In this document: piece by piece, positions 1 to 6,675 of the stretch
Layout: each line of letters opens with the position of its first letter
How positions within the stretch are numbered: position 1 is the first letter of the stretch
Assembly (NCBI GenBank): GCA_007130585.1
Contig: SLSE01000225.1
Coordinates: 1-6,821, forward strand
Direction of reading: 5' to 3'
Source: Syntrophomonadaceae bacterium
Lineage (GTDB): Bacteria > Bacillota > Dethiobacteria > DTU022
Length of the DNA: 6,821 nt
Program-made: the position numbers and the translations under genes
The notes under the pieces: model-generated
What the model saw: only the letters and a program-made list of their open reading frames with translations
The model's database searches: none
What the model was told of the DNA's origin: nothing

Positions 1-585
1 CCCTGCAATGTTGCCGATGATGCCGAGATGGACGATTTGGCTGCCCAACTGGAAGATAAATGGGGACTGATGCACGGTGTGGTCCACAGTATTGCTTACG
101 CCAAAAAGGAAGAACTGGACGGCTTGTTCGCCGATACATCACGGGAGGGTTTCCTCCTGGCCCAGAACATCAGCGCATACTCGCTGGTTGCGGTAGCGAG
201 GCGGCTCTATCCGATGATGAAGGATGGAGGCAGTATAATGACTCTCACGTTCCAGGGTTCGGAGCGGGTGGTGCCCAATTATAATGTTATGGGGGTGGCC
301 AAGGCTTCCCTGGAAGCCAGTGTCCGCTACCTGGCTGCCGACCTCGGGCCGCGGGAAGTGAGAGTAAATGCCATTTCAGCGGGGCCGGTAAAAACCCTTT
401 CGGCCAAAGGGGTGAAAGATTTTAACCGTCTGCTGGAAGGTGTTGAAGAAAAGACGCCGCTGCGGAGGCTGGCAACGGCTGATGACATTGCTGCCACTGC
501 CCTGTTCCTGGCGTCTGATTTGTCCCGGGCGCTTACCGGAACTGTCCTTTACGCAGACTGCGGTTATCATATCATGGGAACATAA
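1..585 (+). CDS. fabI: Enoyl-[acyl-carrier-protein] reductase (NADH), FabI type, 5' end missing
   Basis: FabI catalyses the last reduction of each fatty acid elongation cycle, trans-2-enoyl-ACP to acyl-ACP, in the cytoplasm. The frame is open from base 1, so the first ATG at 28 is internal. About 194 residues are present; the family is usually about 255-260, so some 60-65 N-terminal residues, including the Gly-rich NAD-binding turn, lie outside. Visible landmarks are PCNV at 1-12 (the usual CDV dinucleotide loop, with Asn for Asp), HSIAYA near 86-103, the catalytic Tyr-X6-Lys of NYNVMGVAK (Tyr 280-282, Lys 301-303), the VNAISAGPVKTL segment (about 367-402) and a normal C-terminus with GYHIMGT. 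At the position of E. coli Tyr146 there is Phe (TTC at 250-252), as in InhA (Phe149). Family assignment is very secure; cofactor preference is inferred. Confidence 0.94.
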   Translation, partial: PCNVADDAEMDDLAAQLEDKWGLMHGVVHSIAYAKKEELDGLFADTSREGFLLAQNISAYSLVAVARRLYPMMKDGGSIMTLTFQGSERVVPNYNVMGVAKASLEASVRYLAADLGPREVRVNAISAGPVKTLSAKGVKDFNRLLEGVEEKTPLRRLATADDIAATALFLASDLSRALTGTVLYADCGYHIMGT

Positions 586-586
586 G

Positions 587-630
587 CCCCGGCAGGCTGT
601 CCCGGGTCACGGGCTGATCAGGGGTTTTCT
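587..630 (+). terminator. Possible intrinsic terminator after fabI
   Basis: Only 32 bp separate the fabI stop from the stop of the convergent TetR gene. Just after fabI, CCCC (587-590) can pair with GGGG (621-624). An inner CCCG/CGGG stem (601-604 with 610-613) and CAG/CTG (593-595 with 614-616) lie inside, and TTTTCT (625-630) follows. The stem is interrupted by bulges and alternative pairings exist, so this is tentative. On the minus strand the same hairpin is not followed by a U-run, so it would not stop the operon transcript. Confidence 0.3.
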
Positions 631-1199
631 ATGCTCCTGACAAGCGAAGCGATATATTTTTTCCGGGTGTCATCGTCGCTGATATCGATCCCGGCTGACT
701 GGTCGCTGCCGGAGAAAATCAGGATCGGGTAAACTACTCCCGAGATAAGATGCAGCACCTTAAAACCGGCTATACCGTCATCTTCAATGCCGGTCAGCTC
801 TTTAACAAGGGGCGCTAAATCTGTTTCCATCAGGTTAAGGTAACGGTTGATGGAGGCGCTTTCTCTTTCCAAAACCCTGGTGCCAATAAGGTAAATAATG
901 CCAGGGTAGTCGATCAGGTGCTTGATCAGGTTATTGCCCCAGTTGATCAGGCGTTCGCGAATATCTATCGAGGCGTCATTAAGGTTTTTATAAATAGTGT
1001 GGATCTTTTCCATCAGGAGCAATTCTACTTCATCTAAAAGTTTATCTTTCGAACGAAAATAATAATTTATTGATGCTACATTAACATCTGCCCTGGCGGC
1101 TATTTCCCTGACTGTAAGATTCAGGTTCCTGTCTTTGCCGATAATTTCAGCTGCCGCTTCCAAGATCCGGGAACGGGCATCTGTTTTATTTTCAATCAA
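618..1199 (-). CDS. TetR/AcrR family transcriptional regulator
   Basis: This is a one-component repressor-type regulator: an N-terminal DNA-binding domain and a C-terminal ligand and dimerisation domain. From the proposed TTG start it is 193 aa, a normal TetR length. Residues 8-54 form the TetR_N domain. The helix-turn-helix lies at about 28-48 and ends in VASINYYFRSKDKLLDEV, the INYYF subgroup pattern. The C-terminal half is helical and more divergent, so the ligand is unreadable. A GTG at 1206-1208 in the same frame is a poor start because it overlaps the AGGAG; TTG at 1197-1199 sits 8 nt downstream of it. The gene is last in an operon behind the coiled-coil protein and the MMPL transporter, and it converges on fabI. 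Placement suggests feedback control of the operon through the inverted repeat near 5317-5339 (inference). Confidence 0.93.
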   Translation of the reverse strand: MIENKTDARSRILEAAAEIIGKDRNLNLTVREIAARADVNVASINYYFRSKDKLLDEVELLLMEKIHTIYKNLNDASIDIRERLINWGNNLIKHLIDYPGIIYLIGTRVLERESASINRYLNLMETDLAPLVKELTGIEDDGIAGFKVLHLISGVVYPILIFSGSDQSAGIDISDDDTRKKYIASLVRSIENP

Positions 1200-1215
1200 T
1201 GCAAGCACTCCTTTT
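1197..1215 (-). promoter_or_regulatory. Ribosome-binding site that decides the TetR start (TTG)
   Basis: On the minus strand AAAAGGAG (1215-1208) follows and partly overlaps the TAA stop of the upstream gene (1216-1214). An 8-nt spacer then leads to TTG (1199-1197). The in-frame GTG at 1208-1206 overlaps the final G of the Shine-Dalgarno sequence and could not be read with it. This arrangement suggests translation coupled to the gene before it, and the weak TTG codon would keep regulator level low. Confidence 0.6.
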
Positions 1216-3172
1216 AAGTAAACAGGTTAACCAGCCGGGACCAGATTCTTTCCGCCCAATGCTTTTCCTCAATCACTTTATCTTCGGTATCATTCTGTTC
1301 AATTCCTTCCGGTGAGCTTATTAGGGCAGGAGTTTGCATAATAAACTGTACTTCACTGTGGCGGTTATGCTCGTTATTGGCAAATGACCTGTAGTCATCA
1401 GCCAGTTTCTGCATCAACTCCAGTTTTGCTTTGCCAAACCGCGATTCGTTGATGCCTTCAATTAACCCTCTTTCAATTACCATGACTCCGCTTTCGGACA
1501 GCTCTTTTAAACCTTCACTGATCCGGGCCTGGCCGGAGGTAAGTTCTCTTAAGGCTTCCGGCATAAGAGCCAGGTTCCCGGACATTTCCTCCGCCCGGGC
1601 CAGGGTGCTGTCAACCCGCTCCAGGTATTCACCGTAACCGGCAAATTCGTCAGTTAAGGCAATAAAGTCTTCCAGCATCCCGGTTATATCTCCGTTTGCG
1701 GCGGCTTCAACTTCCATCAAGGCCTGCAACCCGGATAAATAGCCGGGATCCCACTCACTGTTAAGGATATCGGCGGCACCGGACAGCCTTTCAAGATTAC
1801 TGGCGGTAGAATTTCTGCCGGCAAGAGCAGATTCAACCTGTTTTTCTCTCTCCAGGAGTAAAACTCCCAGGTTATGGAGGCTTGTTCCCTCTTCATTTTC
1901 TTCTACCAGCCTTTCTGCTTCATGCTTAACGGAAGGGCCTGTATTCTCCAGGAAATCAAGACTTTTATCCAATGTTTCGATCCCGTCGTTTAGTTCCGCG
2001 GCAATGCCGGAGACTCTTTCAACTTCCCTGCTGATAGCGGCGCTGTCGGGCGCTTTTTCCAGTTCCATGAGCAGCCTCTGCAGGGCGGAGAGAGCATCTA
2101 TGATTATTCTCTGGTCTGGAGAATCCATTAAGTTCCTGGAACGGTCATTGAATTCCTGATACCGGGCTATCAGGTCAGCGATTTCTTCAGCTCCCGCTGC
2201 CAGCCTGCCGCTTTCATCCTGGAACCGGTTCATCCCTTTAAGCAGTTGGTCGGCCCCGTCGGAAAGCTCCCGCAGGCCATTGCTCAGCAGCGAGATTCCT
2301 TCAAGCATGGCCTTTAAGTCATCTTCGATATCCACTTCGGGAAGGGGGGGGAGCCCGGGGTTCACTACAAATGAAATTTTGTCCAGTTCGATATCCAGGC
2401 CATCCATGCTGATTGTGATCTCTGCTTCCGGGTAAGGAAATAACATAAAATTGATACTGGCGTTTTGGCCGGTGATAATTTCAATTCCTTCACCCCCGTC
2501 TATGCCGGAGAATCGGTTCAGATCTGCATCAAGTGTTCCCTGGACCAGCAGGGGAACATAGTTTGTGTCTTCTACTGTAATTAAGTTACCGTCAAAATCG
2601 AGATAGCTTACCGGCTCAGCAACCCTAAGATTATTCTGAGCCCTGATTAGCAGCTCCAGGCGGCCGCTCTGTCCGGCTGCGCCGGCAGCGCTGATTGGCT
2701 CCCCGTCCAGGTAGTACTCTATGGTTATGGACACGGGGAGGCTCTTATCAACAGCCCCTTCGTAATAGAGGGTTTTACCGTCCAGCAGGGCGCTGTCCCA
2801 GAGCAGCCGCCCCTCTTCCAGGATCGGTTCATCCGGCGAGACCATGTTATTAATGGACAGGTAACTGCCGTAATCAACAATATAGGAGGCTGAAGGGTCT
2901 TTGATGCTGTAAATGCGGTTAACGATCCGCGTGTCTCTGACGCTGCCGCTGTGATCAAGCAGGGTATAAACGGTTTCGCTCTTTACTGCTGATGCCTCTT
3001 CTCCGTTTCCTGTAATGACCGTATCTTTACCGGACCGGGCGGAGGCAGAAAACCGGTATCCGTAATCCGGATCCTGTGCCGGTTCGTAAAGAATTGAAAA
3101 AGCCCCTGCGCTGAGGGCAAGCACCGCAACCATAATGGTCATAAGCGAACGTAATAATTTTTCAGTCATCAT
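1214..3172 (-). CDS. Membrane-anchored extracytoplasmic coiled-coil protein, YhgE/Pip-like heptad-repeat type, MMPL partner
   Basis: 652 residues. A single hydrophobic segment at about 9-28 acts as a signal anchor. It is followed by a beta-rich extracytoplasmic region (about 40-275) with the segments VDYGSYLSINNM (99-110) and ITIEYYLDGEPIS (149-161), typical of this MMPL-associated family. A long helical region (about 280-600) contains X-X-X-Leu-X-X-Gly heptads, with Gly at 292, 299, 306, 313 and 327 and again at 547 and 554. The C-terminus is a short conserved-looking VQFIMQTP strand, an acidic linker and a Trp-containing amphipathic tail (638-652). Unlike full YhgE/Pip proteins there is no C-terminal multi-pass membrane domain. 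GGGAGG (3182-3177) lies 4 nt before the first ATG and 7 nt before a second ATG at 3169, which may be the true start. The gene starts 18 bp after the MMPL stop. A role as structural or adaptor partner of the transporter is inferred. Confidence 0.85.
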   Translation of the reverse strand: MMTEKLLRSLMTIMVAVLALSAGAFSILYEPAQDPDYGYRFSASARSGKDTVITGNGEEASAVKSETVYTLLDHSGSVRDTRIVNRIYSIKDPSASYIVDYGSYLSINNMVSPDEPILEEGRLLWDSALLDGKTLYYEGAVDKSLPVSITIEYYLDGEPISAAGAAGQSGRLELLIRAQNNLRVAEPVSYLDFDGNLITVEDTNYVPLLVQGTLDADLNRFSGIDGGEGIEIITGQNASINFMLFPYPEAEITISMDGLDIELDKISFVVNPGLPPLPEVDIEDDLKAMLEGISLLSNGLRELSDGADQLLKGMNRFQDESGRLAAGAEEIADLIARYQEFNDRSRNLMDSPDQRIIIDALSALQRLLMELEKAPDSAAISREVERVSGIAAELNDGIETLDKSLDFLENTGPSVKHEAERLVEENEEGTSLHNLGVLLLEREKQVESALAGRNSTASNLERLSGAADILNSEWDPGYLSGLQALMEVEAAANGDITGMLEDFIALTDEFAGYGEYLERVDSTLARAEEMSGNLALMPEALRELTSGQARISEGLKELSESGVMVIERGLIEGINESRFGKAKLELMQKLADDYRSFANNEHNRHSEVQFIMQTPALISSPEGIEQNDTEDKVIEEKHWAERIWSRLVNLFT

Positions 3173-3190
3173 TCAACCTCCCGGCTCAAA

Positions 3191-5275
3191 TTATGGTTTG
3201 CCGCGGCGGGAAATCCTACTCCACCCCGGTGTGGTTAAAGCAATCAGTTTGTCGGCCGCCAGCAGCAAAGCCGGCAGCAGTGTAAACATTACGATCATGC
3301 TGATCATCGCTCCCCTGCCGATCAACATGGTCATTTCCCTGGTTGTTTTAATTCCTGCAATAAGTGAAATGCTGAAGGTGGCCGAAAATAGGATCAGGGC
3401 GCTGGTCAAAATAGGCCGTCCTGTATCCTCGATAGTTTTTTTTGCCGCTTCAAGACGCTTTATACCCAGGGCTATATTTTCACGGTAACGGTGAGTAAAA
3501 AGAATAGCATAATCAACTGTGGCTCCCAGCTGAATCGCTCCGATGATTATCGGTGTCAGCGATGAAACAGCCTGGTCATTGTAATATAGAATGCTTATGT
3601 TGATCCATATTGCCAGTTGAACAGCCAGGACCAGGATTAGAGGCAGGGTCAGGGACTTTGTACTTACTGCAATAATTATCCCGATCGCTGCCACTGAAAC
3701 AAGGGCAACGGTGCGGGCATCAATCACGGAAATGGCGGCCATATCCCGGGTCTGGGCTGACGGCCCGGCAACATAATACTCTTCGTGCATTGTGCCGGCC
3801 TGCTCCCTGATGCTGTCCACAGAAGAGAAAAGTTCTTTTTCATGATCTGATTCGGCTAAAAAAACCATGATGTTGCGGTATGCGTTTCCTTTAAACTCCG
3901 CCAGGAATTCTTCAGGAATTATGATTTCCGGTATGGCCGGGTCTACCTGCTCACTCAGGGCAACAACAGAGTCAACATTATCGATTGTTTTGATCTGTTT
4001 AACCAGTTCGTATTCCTGCTGACGACCCGTGTCGGGGGTAACTACATAAGCCACATCTATGGCTCCATATTCTGCCAGGATTTCTTCGGTTGCCGCTGCT
4101 GCATCTGATCCACGGGGCAGGTAATGCGAATTGGAATAATAGTACTCAACCTTATTCTGACCCAGGAAAGCAGGTATGGTGAGAACTAAGAAAACAGCAA
4201 GGAAAACCCACCTGTATTTAACCAGCAACCCGGAAAAAGGTTTGAACGACGGGAGCAATATCCGATGAACGTAACGGCTGCTGAAAGGATAAAAAACAAG
4301 GATCAAACCCGGCAGCAGGGTCAGGGTTACGAACAGGCTGACTACTATTCCCTTGCCTAAAACCAGGCCCATGTCGCTGCCTATACCGTTTTGCATAAAC
4401 AGCAGGGCGGTAAATCCGCCAATGGTAGTAAGCCCGCTTGCCGCAACAGTTACCGCCGTCTTGTTGATAGTAGAGGCCATTGCTTCTTCTGCGCTGTTAT
4501 GCTTCATTTTTTCCTCTTCAAAGCGATGCATGAGAAAAATGGCATAGTCAAGCGATATTCCAAGCTGCATAACAGCAGCAATTGAAGCCGTCATAAAAGA
4601 AATTTCACCCTGGAATATGTTAGTTCCTAAATTAATTATAATAGCTACGCCTACCGCAGCCAGGAACAGGATCGGATCAAGATAAAGAGAACTGGAAAGG
4701 GTTAAAACCAGCAGGATCATAGCCAGGGCAATAGCCGTGTAAAGAAACATTTCCGCTTCCACGCCCGACTGTAAATCGGCCAGCACGGCAGGTTCTCCCC
4801 CGAAGTAGAGATCCCGGTCGGCACCAGTTATTTTTCTTATCTCCCCGACAGCGGTCCCGGTTTTCTCACTGCGGGCGTTTTCTGCAAACTTGATCTGCAG
4901 CAGCACGGTATCGCCTGATGAGAAACGTTCAATAATTTGCGGATCGGCAAACTCCGGCGGCACATAAATATCACTGTAGCTGCCCAGCCAGTCTACTTCC
5001 CTTACACCATCTACGGCTTTTATTTCTTCGGTCAGGCTGCTAATTTCAAATAATTGTTTGTCTCTTGCCATCAGTAAACCCAGGCCGGAAATTGCAAACT
5101 CTTCCTCAAGGATTTCTTCGCCCTGCCTGGAATTTAAATAGTCCGGCATGTAAGAGAGCATATCGTAGTTGACCCCGGTAGCCAGGTAACCGGCTGCTGC
5201 AGGGACAAGCAGAAGCAGATAAATGACGATTATTATTTTACGGTGCCTCACTACAATGCGACCGGGATTAAACAT
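3191..5275 (-). CDS. MMPL family (RND superfamily) membrane transporter
   Basis: A 694-aa proton-driven exporter or lipid transporter of the MMPL/YdfJ type, in the cytoplasmic membrane. The layout is the classic duplicated RND fold. TM1 is at about 13-31, then an extracytoplasmic porter loop (32-174), TM2-6 (about 175-328), TM7 (355-371), a second loop (372-520), and TM8-12 (about 521-672). Each half carries the Asp-Tyr pair of the MmpL3 proton relay: D243-Y244 in LGISLDYAIF and D588-Y589 in LGATVDYAIL. GLTTIGGFTALLF (281-293) is a further family motif. Length matches Bacillus-type MMPL proteins. The ATG at 5275 has GAGG (5287-5284) 8 nt upstream. It is the first gene of the operon with the coiled-coil protein and the TetR regulator. 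Substrate is unknown; hydrophobic compounds or lipids are typical for the family. Confidence 0.95.
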   Translation of the reverse strand: MFNPGRIVVRHRKIIIVIYLLLLVPAAAGYLATGVNYDMLSYMPDYLNSRQGEEILEEEFAISGLGLLMARDKQLFEISSLTEEIKAVDGVREVDWLGSYSDIYVPPEFADPQIIERFSSGDTVLLQIKFAENARSEKTGTAVGEIRKITGADRDLYFGGEPAVLADLQSGVEAEMFLYTAIALAMILLVLTLSSSLYLDPILFLAAVGVAIIINLGTNIFQGEISFMTASIAAVMQLGISLDYAIFLMHRFEEEKMKHNSAEEAMASTINKTAVTVAASGLTTIGGFTALLFMQNGIGSDMGLVLGKGIVVSLFVTLTLLPGLILVFYPFSSRYVHRILLPSFKPFSGLLVKYRWVFLAVFLVLTIPAFLGQNKVEYYYSNSHYLPRGSDAAAATEEILAEYGAIDVAYVVTPDTGRQQEYELVKQIKTIDNVDSVVALSEQVDPAIPEIIIPEEFLAEFKGNAYRNIMVFLAESDHEKELFSSVDSIREQAGTMHEEYYVAGPSAQTRDMAAISVIDARTVALVSVAAIGIIIAVSTKSLTLPLILVLAVQLAIWINISILYYNDQAVSSLTPIIIGAIQLGATVDYAILFTHRYRENIALGIKRLEAAKKTIEDTGRPILTSALILFSATFSISLIAGIKTTREMTMLIGRGAMISMIVMFTLLPALLLAADKLIALTTPGWSRISRRGKP

Positions 5276-5316
5276 ATAGATTTCCTCACATATGCCCGTT
5301 AAGCAAAAATTTTAAA

Positions 5317-5339
5317 TAGACAATTAAAACAATTGTTTA
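5317..5339. promoter_or_regulatory. Candidate TetR operator: inverted repeat in the transporter mRNA leader
   Basis: ACAATT (5320-5325), a 5-bp spacer AAAAC and AATTGT (5331-5336) form a perfect 6-bp-arm inverted repeat. The symmetry extends to TA/TA at 5317-5318 and 5338-5339 with one mismatch. A 12-bp perfect palindrome AAACAATTGTTT (5327-5338) overlaps its right half. The site lies just downstream of the predicted transcription start, roughly +9 to +31, where a bound TetR dimer would block RNA polymerase. Size and symmetry suit TetR operators, but AT-rich sequence makes palindromes by chance fairly easy. Confidence 0.5.
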
Positions 5340-5353
5340 AAGCGTTTGTTTTT

Positions 5354-5382
5354 AGTATAACCGTATAAAACACTGCTGTCAA
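5354..5382 (-). promoter_or_regulatory. Sigma-A promoter of the MMPL operon
   Basis: On the minus strand the -35 hexamer is TTGACA (5382-5377), the spacer is exactly 17 bp (5376-5360) and the -10 hexamer is TATACT (5359-5354). The -35 is the consensus and the -10 departs from TATAAT at one base. The start point should be near 5347, giving a leader of about 70 nt before the MMPL ATG. A promoter this strong next to a repressor gene suggests that expression is normally held down. Confidence 0.85.
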
Positions 5383-5402
5383 TAAAGCGTATATCATGCG
5401 GG

Positions 5403-5459
5403 TCCTGCAGGAAACTTATCGCAAGTGGAGAACATTTTCAGTGGATAACGGAGATATCC
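5403..5459. repeat. Two short inverted repeats upstream of the ABM gene
   Basis: TCCTGCAGGA (5403-5412) is a 10-bp perfect palindrome. GGATA (5443-5447) and TATCC (5455-5459) form a second inverted repeat with a 7-bp spacer. Both lie between the operon promoter and the small plus-strand gene, in a stretch where I found no convincing plus-strand promoter. They may be protein-binding sites, but repeats this short also occur by chance. Confidence 0.25.
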
Positions 5460-5497
5460 GGTAATATTCTTCAAATTTAAAAGCAGGAGATGATAAA

Positions 5498-5788
5498 ATG
5501 ATTGGTCTGGTTGCAGTGCTGAAGGCAAAACCGGGGATGGAGGAAAAGGTGGCGCAGGCTGCGGTTAAAATGGCAGAAATGGTCAGGAAAAAAGAAAAAG
5601 AATGCCTGCTGTACGATCCGTTTGTTGCGGCAGAAGACCCCACGGTAATTTATATCCTTGAGAAATACACCGGGGCGGGTGCGCTTGACGAGCATCGCAA
5701 AATGCCCCATTACCTGGAATTCAGGGAGGCGATCGAGGATGCGGTTACGGGCCCGCCCCGGGTAACCCTTCTTAATGTACTGGGCTAA
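5498..5788 (+). CDS. Small antibiotic biosynthesis monooxygenase (ABM) domain protein, putative quinol monooxygenase
   Basis: A 96-aa single-domain protein with the dimeric alpha+beta ABM (ferredoxin-like) fold of the YgiN type. Family features in order are the opening strand MIGLVAVLKAKPGMEEK (1-17), a long amphipathic helix (18-34), CLLYDPFVAAEDPTVIYILEKY (36-57) with the conserved Glu55, DEHRKMPHY (64-72) with the conserved His66, and a last strand VTLLNVLG. Length is normal. ATG at 5498 has AGGAG (5485-5489) with an 8-nt spacer. Some members oxidise quinols or polyketide-like aromatics without cofactor, but many have no proven activity, so the reaction is uncertain. It is divergent from the MMPL operon with 222 bp between, and it converges on the Fe-S protein gene with a 53-bp gap holding no clear terminator. 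Confidence 0.88.
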   Translation: MIGLVAVLKAKPGMEEKVAQAAVKMAEMVRKKEKECLLYDPFVAAEDPTVIYILEKYTGAGALDEHRKMPHYLEFREAIEDAVTGPPRVTLLNVLG

Positions 5789-5841
5789 CCCTTCAGGTAT
5801 AAAGTGGTTGCCTTCAAAGCGTGCTGCAAAAGTATCCTGCT

Positions 5842-6609
5842 TTAAATGTTTTCGCCGGCCGGGATTTTAGCAGAGCAGGGTACTCCTGCCAGGCATTTAC
5901 CGCAGACATCGATTATGCTTTCCAGATCTTTTAAACGTTCGGCATTTTCGAGGCACAGGTTATAGCATTTCTGTTTGTCAAAATTGTTCTCGCGCAGGGC
6001 TTGATTTACACACTTTTTCGCACAGCGTCCGCAGGAGCCGTCAGCCATGTACAGACAGAGTTCTTTCTGAAAACGGGGTGTCGGGGGCAATTCTAAATCA
6101 GTGATTAAAGTACCGATCCTGCCGCAGCATCCCTTTACGGTGATTAGCATCCGGTTTAAGCCGAATGTTCCCAACCCGGCGATATAGGCAGCGCTGCGAT
6201 GCGACCAGTCGCTGAGCAGAGTTTCCTGATTAAAGTTGTGAACGGCAGGCACGAAAACGGCCCTGTAACCCTGCCCGAGCAGCATGTCCTGCAGGTGGCG
6301 ATTTAAATCGGCAATTAATTTATTGGTTTCAATATAGGCAACAGCCCATGTCCGTGAGCTAAAGTAGCCTTTTTTGTTGCTTTCGATAACCCGGTTTTTA
6401 AACGGTACAAAATACGTGATAACAGTGCGGGCTTCGGGTAAAAAGTCATGGGGCATTTCATGGGTGGGACTAACCAGTTCCCTGAGCCGGGCAAACAGGG
6501 GATCGTTTGCCGAGGCAAACGCAACAAGGGGTTTCTCCCAGCCGGTATCAGTGCTGTGGTTATACGCTGTTGTGAACTCTTCAATTATTTTTCTGATCAA
6601 TTGTTCCAT
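5842..6609 (-). CDS. Double [4Fe-4S] cluster protein related to epoxyqueuosine reductase (QueG-like, probably not QueG)
   Basis: A 255-aa cytoplasmic Fe-S protein. ATG at 6609 is chosen because GGAGG (6622-6618) lies 8 nt upstream; an in-frame GTG at 6618 overlaps that site. Numbering from the ATG, residues 130-158 carry the QueG-like core (WSHRSAAYIAGLGTFGLNR, then LIT). Cluster ligands are probably Cys185, then C-X2-C-X3-C at 193, 196 and 200 for one cluster, and Cys215 with C-X2-C-X5-C at 236, 239 and 245 for the other. Cys219 and the adjacent Cys161-Cys162 are extra. QueG proteins carry a DYH motif with the catalytic Asp; the matching region here reads TWAVAYIETN (87-96). It is also shorter than QueG (about 310-380 aa). 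Related clostridial proteins are often labelled epoxyqueuosine reductase, but the substrate is unknown. Confidence 0.82.
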   Translation of the reverse strand: MEQLIRKIIEEFTTAYNHSTDTGWEKPLVAFASANDPLFARLRELVSPTHEMPHDFLPEARTVITYFVPFKNRVIESNKKGYFSSRTWAVAYIETNKLIADLNRHLQDMLLGQGYRAVFVPAVHNFNQETLLSDWSHRSAAYIAGLGTFGLNRMLITVKGCCGRIGTLITDLELPPTPRFQKELCLYMADGSCGRCAKKCVNQALRENNFDKQKCYNLCLENAERLKDLESIIDVCGKCLAGVPCSAKIPAGENI

Positions 6610-6634
6610 CAGTTGCACCTCCGCTTAGCTTTCT

Positions 6635-6675
6635 ACCGGCAGGCCTGCGGTGGGCCGGGCAGGCACTGAACCGGT
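6635..6675. promoter_or_regulatory. Long GC-rich bulged hairpin in the leader of the Fe-S protein gene
   Basis: Bases 6635-6648 pair with 6659-6675 as three consecutive stems: ACCGG/CCGGT (5 bp), CAG/CTG (3 bp) and GCCTGC/GCAGGC (6 bp). They are separated only by bulged A's on one side (6669-6670 and 6665), and the loop is 10 nt (6649-6658). That gives 14 Watson-Crick pairs. In the minus-strand mRNA the hairpin ends 12 nt before the GGAGG of the downstream gene. No U-run follows on either strand, so it is not an ordinary terminator. It could be a leader control structure, a small repeat element or a processing site. Confidence 0.5.

Noticed and set aside
4353..4585. Short plus-strand open frames within the transporter gene, and similar ones opposite the other genes
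   Set aside because: They lie antisense to strongly supported coding sequence, lack good ribosome-binding sites and encode low-complexity peptides with no family resemblance.
5763..5794. Direct repeat TAACCCTTC at 5763-5771 and 5786-5794, 23 bp apart, spanning the ABM stop codon
   Set aside because: Only 9 bp and two copies, one inside coding sequence; it is within what chance can produce and suggests no mobile element or array.
5789..5841. Bidirectional terminator between the ABM and Fe-S protein genes
   Set aside because: The only pairing found, AAAGC with GCTTT, is five base pairs over a long loop and has no U-run in a useful place.
5842..6609. Naming this gene queG
   Set aside because: The DYH catalytic motif is absent and the protein is too short, so only a QueG-like label is supported.
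6606..6618. GTG at 6618 as the start of the Fe-S protein
   Set aside because: It overlaps the GGAGG site at 6622-6618; the ATG at 6609 has ideal 8-nt spacing.
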